From contig CADCQR010000039.1 in assembly GCA_902803685.1 (NCBI GenBank), positions 1-28,343 of the forward strand: DNA of 28,343 bases, read 5' to 3'. Source of the DNA: an uncultured Erysipelotrichaceae bacterium. Lineage in GTDB: Bacteria > Bacillota_I > Bacilli_A > RF39 > UBA660. Below, one piece after another: positions 25,401 through 28,343 of the stretch. The position numbers and the translations under genes were made by a program. How positions within the stretch are numbered: position 1 is the first letter of the stretch; each line of letters starts with the position of its first letter. The notes beneath the pieces were generated by a model, which was given only the letters and a program-made list of their open reading frames with translations, made no database searches and had not been told where the DNA came from.

Positions 25401-25430
25401 GCTGATTGGACACTAATAACAATGAAATAA
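22428..25430 (+). CDS. giant pilin-like surface protein with repeated four-cysteine Ig-like modules
   Basis: A 1000-residue protein. The N-terminus has a type IV prepilin signature: KKG|FTMLELLAVIV, cleavage after Gly12, Glu at +5, and a long hydrophobic helix to about 37. A pilin-like head extends to about 235. Then comes a composite module seen twice. Part A has four cysteines (Cys241, 262, 270, 300; second copy 548, 569, 580, 611) and ends in EDKAGNKT- or KDNAGN-type sequence. Part B runs from VKIYKR or VKIYKL to GYRKAQMI and TVPMDRTAP or TVPLDKTAP (about 315-452 and 624-760). Between the copies lies another Ig-like unit (454-542) with CDVAGNCSEP. A cysteine-rich C-terminal domain of about 130 residues begins near 868. 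ATG 22428 is preferred over TTG 22422; AGTGAT five bases upstream is the likely ribosome site. Substrate and binding partner are unknown. An adhesin or pilus-like role is inference. Confidence 0.85.
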   Translation: MVSLSGKRNKKGFTMLELLAVIVILGIVATISIVSVQRLLVKAKAQYYKSQEESMVMAGQNYLEANKTAQPKISGQLIKLELKSLRNSKYIENVVDYSKKECNIDNSYVQVFKYKDELRYMPYLDCLPDYKTDLNADDKKPNIVISYLEAFTSKPKVEIKLKDEHNGLFTYYYKIYKDDKLVYSSDNIDGKGTTEEIKKMYKLNDYVPGKIKVVVTAINTYGNSITKSATQDFADKTPPICKNIIGDSTTWTTGSREISVECDDGNGIGCKKQIYTKKFSSDTRVGIITIEDKAGNKTDCNVNVYIDKAPPSVTVKIYKRESNGEKIGSPIQTKQTKGSEPLDIEVIEDNVGGWLNKENYPSGVIIEANYEDSVNVSKIEWRWNASGLKKTDSNVNTYPEGKLEITEPNKQKGKYLPSLIAEGYRKAQMIISDEAGNKATINLTVPMDRTAPTKPVLQNSHDNKWVNFDYSISGTTTEALSGIRDWAYSWSSQGKYETYANSNKTSYTTTNFSSDINQDVYIRACDVAGNCSEPAVSKIKIDKQKPTCTKSGEGSPADWASSRTIKIACKDQAAKVNSGCTMDSSTEEEITTYTETKDYILKDNAGNISTCTADIYVNPKDSIVVKIYKLDNKGNATGNPVKTAVIDDTDIHEIQIDKDTVGNDKWLNATNYPYGIYIEYTYSGTKLDTFTWKYNDANIAKNSSDVNNLSNSNSVTVNETSWSGGKKIGVDGYRKAQMIFKTVTGKVYKTNYTVPLDKTAPKLSTKNLGSVSNTVATQKVSATFNDLSGVATASYCIKYNDSANPTTDDDKCFKLNDTASNSSTGKYTRNCNQENYFWVVATDKAGNKTEIINLGNNEDGENKYGAWPECTKYCGKNAYVTRTNSCALVTSDRKKSCQIITNCPKSLNCKYYGKLITNEPIIGHWDNCTGKHAHDNSARIHYCLGADGTVYVKSGGNDFDRNKKLAKKYDGINATVSTTMDASYACPNKPYADWTLITMK

Positions 25431-25442
25431 TAGGAATAAAGT

Positions 25443-25922
25443 ATGATAAAGAAAATAAAAAAAAATTATATAATTATTACTTGTTTAATTATTTTTGGAG
25501 GAATTCTAATTTTGGGTGGAGTTACAATAAAGAACTATATAGTAAAGAATAAACTTTTATCTGATTCTAAAAATGTTTCTGTAGATACTAGAATCGCTAG
25601 CAAGCATTGTACAGACGACGGTTTGTGCATAGAAAACCTTTTCGTGGCTGAAAGCAATGGAGAATATATGATTACTGGTGAGATTACTAATATTAACGAA
25701 CACTCTCTAAGTGATTTATCTATATCAATTGATTTTATTACAGAAAAAAAGACACTTACTTTTACTTTTCCAAATATTTATCTTAATGCAAAGGAAAGTA
25801 GTGTAATTAATATATCAGATATTGATGATGTAGAGATATTAAAAATACTTGATTATAAAATCAGAAAAGCAACCGAAGAAGATATTATTGAGTACGAGAA
25901 AACACATAACCCTAATAATTAA
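25443..25922 (+). CDS. small membrane-anchored protein with C-x5-C motif, paralogue of the 21815 gene
   Basis: A 159-residue protein with an N-terminal membrane helix (about 9-31) and an extracytoplasmic domain. KHCTDDGLCIEN gives Cys56 and Cys62, spaced as in the 21815 protein, and the C-terminal ILKILDYKIRKATEEDIIEY also matches it. It starts only 12 bases after the giant pilin-like gene, with AGGAA as ribosome site, so the two are probably cotranscribed. Possible roles are a helper in display or folding of the large protein, or a minor surface component. Both are guesses from position. Confidence 0.8.
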   Translation: MIKKIKKNYIIITCLIIFGGILILGGVTIKNYIVKNKLLSDSKNVSVDTRIASKHCTDDGLCIENLFVAESNGEYMITGEITNINEHSLSDLSISIDFITEKKTLTFTFPNIYLNAKESSVINISDIDDVEILKILDYKIRKATEEDIIEYEKTHNPNN

Positions 25923-25941
25923 CAGATTTGTATTTTATAGT

Positions 25942-25963
25942 CTTTTTGAACCAATTCAAAAAG
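25942..25963. repeat. perfect 9-bp inverted repeat after the 25443 gene
   Basis: CTTTTTGAA (25942-25950) and TTCAAAAAG (25955-25963) with a four-base loop. No T-run follows on the plus strand, so it is not a standard terminator. It could protect the mRNA end or bind a regulator. Confidence 0.45.
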
Positions 25964-26045
25964 GTATGTTGTACATTGAAATAATATTCTAAAAATAAAA
26001 AAGTATGAAGAATTATCAACATACAGGAACAAAACGTTAAACTAT

Positions 26046-26083
26046 AAAAACAGTCAATGTATTAAAACTTTGGCTGTTTTTTA
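26046..26083 (+). terminator. terminator of the 22428-25922 unit
   Basis: AAAAACAGTCAA (26046-26057) pairs with TTGGCTGTTTTT (26070-26081) with one G-T wobble. It is followed by a few more T. It lies about 120 bases after the last stop codon. Confidence 0.8.
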
Positions 26084-26263
26084 TATTGAATCACGATGCT
26101 ATTTTTACAAAATTGTATGTAAATTTTCTTATTAATTTTTTCATTATTAGTTATTTAATTAAATATGTAAAATTTCAATACGATAAAGCTTAATTTCAAA
26201 TCTATAAAAAGTATTGAATCTAATATATAATTTTAGAAAATTATACAAACTAAACTTAAAATA
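26084..26263. other. AT-rich spacer with one inverted repeat, no gene seen
   Basis: This part of the 399-base gap between 25922 and 26322 holds no supported reading frame. TTCAATAC (26174-26181) and GTATTGAA (26211-26218) are perfect inverted arms 29 bases apart. A similar repeat lies upstream of the other giant pilin-like gene. Confidence 0.4.
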
Positions 26264-26292
26264 TTGCATAAGACCATTAAAAACATTATAAT
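26264..26292 (+). promoter_or_regulatory. promoter of the second giant pilin-like gene
   Basis: TTGCAT (26264-26269) and perfect TATAAT (26287-26292) are 17 bases apart, the same design as at 22369-22397. Confidence 0.6.
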
Positions 26293-26321
26293 TTATATTA
26301 TAGTAGAGGATAGTGATTTTT

Positions 26322-28343
26322 ATGGCACAGTATAGTAAAAAAGTTAGAAAAAAGAACGGCTTTACAATGGTAGAATTGCTTGCAGTAATAGTAATCTTAG
26401 GAATATTAGCAACAATTTCAATTGTTTCGGTACAGAGACTATTAGCAAAGGCAAAGATTGAATATTATAAATCTCAAGAAAATAGTCTTGTGATGGCTGG
26501 ACAGAACTATCTCGAGGCAAATAAAAAATATCAACCAAAAGTAAGTGGTCAAGTATATAGAATAAAATTGAGTAAATTGACGGAATCCAAATATATAGAA
26601 AATGTAGTTGATTATAGTAAAAATGCGTGTGACTTAGATAATTCATATGTGCAAGTATTTAAATACAAGGATGAGTTTCGATATACGCCATATTTAAAAT
26701 GTCCAAATTATGAAACTAGCTCAACTACAGGAAGTGAAAAGCTAGATATAAGCATAGCTTACAATGATACTGTATCTAATGCCAACGTAAAAATTACACT
26801 TAGCGATGAAGAAAATGGATTGTTCACCTATTATTACAAGATATATACTGTAGAATCTGGGGTAAGTAAACTTATATATTCAAGTGATGTTATTGATGCT
26901 AAAGGTGCAAAGAAAGTAGAAAAGACATATAAATTAAATGCATATATACCTGGAACAGTTAAAGTAACAGCTACTGCTATTAATACCTATGGTAATTCTA
27001 GGACTGAAACATCAATCAAGACTTTCGAAGATAATATAGCACCGCTTTGTGATACGGTAGAGGGAGCATCGAAGGAATGGACAACATCTTATAGAACTAT
27101 AAAAGTAAAATGTAATGATGGAAATGGTGTTGGTTGCAAAAAAGAATGGTATATAAAGAAATTTACTACTGATACTAGAGTTGGTAAAATAACAATAGAA
27201 GATAAAAATGGAAATAAAACAAACTGTGATGTAGATGTGTATATTAGTAAGAGCGCTCCTACGGTAACTATAAATATATATAAAAGAGCATCAGATGGAA
27301 GCAAAGCAGATTCGAACGCAGTCCAAACTGCCAAAACAGATGGTTTAGAACCTCTTGATGTACAAATCACAAAAAATGTAGTAAATAAATGGCTTAATAA
27401 TGAGAACTATCCTTATGGGGTAATAATAGAAGCAAAATATAAGGATAGTATAATGGTTAGTAAGATAGAATGGAAATGGAATAATAAGGAACTTAAAGAA
27501 ACAGATACAAATGCCAGTAACTTAAATAATACAAGCATAGAGACTCCAAATCAATCAACTGGAACATTTGCTCAAGGAATTAGTGCGGAGGGGTATAGAA
27601 AAGCCCAGATGATAGTATCTAATGAGGCTGGGAATAGTACAATAATTAATTTCACAGTTCCAATGGATAGGACAGCACCAGGAGCACCAACTACAAGTAC
27701 AGTAAAATGGAAAGATAACAGTGGGTCAACGCCGACTAGCCCAGACGGTTTGGATAAATATGACAGCGGATGGGTAAATAAATACATATATGGTTATCCG
27801 TCTAACGCAACAGACACATTATCTGGTATGGACTCAAGTAAATACGAATATCAAATGACCAGCGGAGAAACTGTTACAAAAAAAGTGGCACCTAATTTTG
27901 TCGTAAAAAGTAACGGTAAAACAACAGTAAAATACAAGGGTTGTGATAAAGCTGGCAACTGTTCTGGTTATGGAGCCGCTAAGGAGATACAAATTGATAC
28001 TATTCCACCAGGATGTGAAATAGGTGGAGGAAGCGATAATTGGGTAAATGCATCGGCAACTAACAAATATCGAACAATAACTGCAAAATGCTCATACGAT
28101 GGATTAAGTGGGTGCTCATCAGGTACAACATCATATAAATATGATTCGAATATAAACACTACAACAGCTGGTGCGGGCGGAAACAATGTTGGTGGAACAG
28201 TCTACGATAATGCTGGAAATAAGACAACCTGTTCAGCTAACCAGGTTGTAAAAATAGATTTGACACCACCAACCGCAATTGTAAAAATATACAAAAGAGG
28301 TGCGGATAATAACAAGGCCGATCAAACAATCCGTCAACAATCA
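26322..28343 (+). CDS. second giant pilin-like surface protein, 3' end beyond the window
   Basis: The frame is open for 674 codons from ATG 26322 to the last base, with no stop, so the gene is partial only because the window ends. The N-terminus has the prepilin signature KNG|FTMVELLAVIV (cleavage after Gly13, Glu at +5). The helix and the head, with GQNYLEANK and YIENVVDYSK, closely match the protein at 22428. The same composite module follows. Part A has Cys243, 264, 272 and 302. Part B starts at INIYKR and ends with GYRKAQMI and TVPMDRTAP (about 317-452). An intervening unit contains CDKAGNCSG. A second part A has Cys565, 590, 598 and 637, and a second part B begins VKIYKRGAD. The likely ribosome site is AGTGAT five bases upstream, as in its paralogue. 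Confidence 0.87.
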   Translation, partial: MAQYSKKVRKKNGFTMVELLAVIVILGILATISIVSVQRLLAKAKIEYYKSQENSLVMAGQNYLEANKKYQPKVSGQVYRIKLSKLTESKYIENVVDYSKNACDLDNSYVQVFKYKDEFRYTPYLKCPNYETSSTTGSEKLDISIAYNDTVSNANVKITLSDEENGLFTYYYKIYTVESGVSKLIYSSDVIDAKGAKKVEKTYKLNAYIPGTVKVTATAINTYGNSRTETSIKTFEDNIAPLCDTVEGASKEWTTSYRTIKVKCNDGNGVGCKKEWYIKKFTTDTRVGKITIEDKNGNKTNCDVDVYISKSAPTVTINIYKRASDGSKADSNAVQTAKTDGLEPLDVQITKNVVNKWLNNENYPYGVIIEAKYKDSIMVSKIEWKWNNKELKETDTNASNLNNTSIETPNQSTGTFAQGISAEGYRKAQMIVSNEAGNSTIINFTVPMDRTAPGAPTTSTVKWKDNSGSTPTSPDGLDKYDSGWVNKYIYGYPSNATDTLSGMDSSKYEYQMTSGETVTKKVAPNFVVKSNGKTTVKYKGCDKAGNCSGYGAAKEIQIDTIPPGCEIGGGSDNWVNASATNKYRTITAKCSYDGLSGCSSGTTSYKYDSNINTTTAGAGGNNVGGTVYDNAGNKTTCSANQVVKIDLTPPTAIVKIYKRGADNNKADQTIRQQS

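Noticed and set aside
25942..25963. Intrinsic terminator
   Set aside because: The 9-bp hairpin is perfect, but no T-run follows on either strand. The hairpin at 26046-26083 is the better terminator.
22327..26218. Invertible promoter for phase variation at the giant pilin-like genes
   Set aside because: The inverted repeats lie upstream of the promoters and do not flank them. They are short, differ between the two genes, and no recombinase gene is nearby.
27089..28186. Minus-strand open frames opposite the second giant gene
   Set aside because: They are shadows of the repeat-rich plus-strand gene, with no ribosome sites and no recognisable motifs.
1..28343. CRISPR array, tRNA or rRNA genes, insertion sequences, prophage
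   Set aside because: No regularly spaced repeats, cloverleaf sequence with CCA end, ribosomal RNA core, transposase, integrase or phage structural gene was found by reading both strands.

Overview
The window looks like chromosomal DNA of a low-GC, Gram-positive Bacilli relative with a compact genome, in the style of uncultured gut lineages near Mollicutes and Erysipelotrichales. The base composition is AT-rich. Shine-Dalgarno sites are strong (AAGGAGG, AGGTGAT), and promoters are sigma-A-like, often with an extended TGn -10. Intrinsic terminators end most units, and the gene order partly matches Bacillus (hisS, aspS, small RNA, tcdA; polA-mutM; murG-murB-divIB-ftsA-ftsZ). The cell makes peptidoglycan and divides with FtsZ, so it is not a wall-less mollicute. 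The species cannot be named from the sequence alone.

Positions 1-1277 hold the tail of a possible upstream gene and a membrane-anchored protein of unknown function. Positions 1359-4367 are a translation unit: a T-box leader, hisS (interrupted by a -1 frameshift at a run of seven A, and carrying a Cys/His-rich C-terminal tail) and an archaeal-type aspS. The specifier region and the acceptor-pairing base of the T-box point to tRNA-Asp as the sensed tRNA. Positions 4426-5864 hold an unknown membrane protein facing an alpha/beta hydrolase. Positions 5950-6126 encode a free-standing structured RNA, best explained as 6S RNA by fold and by its place between aspS and tcdA. Positions 6180-8887 are a three-gene run with tcdA in the middle and two unrecognised genes either side.

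Positions 8895-13082 are DNA repair: lexA, with a LexA-box-like operator over its own -35, divergent from polA-mutM. Pyruvate kinase follows with its own promoter and terminator. On the minus strand lie tmcAL and a two-helix membrane protein. Positions 16395-21640 are the wall and division cluster murG-murB-divIB, then ftsA-ftsZ from a separate strong promoter.

From 21815 to the right edge the content changes to surface functions. Two very large proteins with type IV pilin-like N-termini carry repeated four-cysteine, Ig-like modules. They alternate with two small paralogous membrane proteins that share a C-x5-C motif. The two large genes have matching promoters and leaders, so the locus looks like an old tandem duplication. 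The second large gene runs off the end of the window. This locus, the metal-ligand-like tail on HisRS and the T-box specifier are the parts most worth following up. No CRISPR array, tRNA, rRNA, insertion sequence or prophage was seen.
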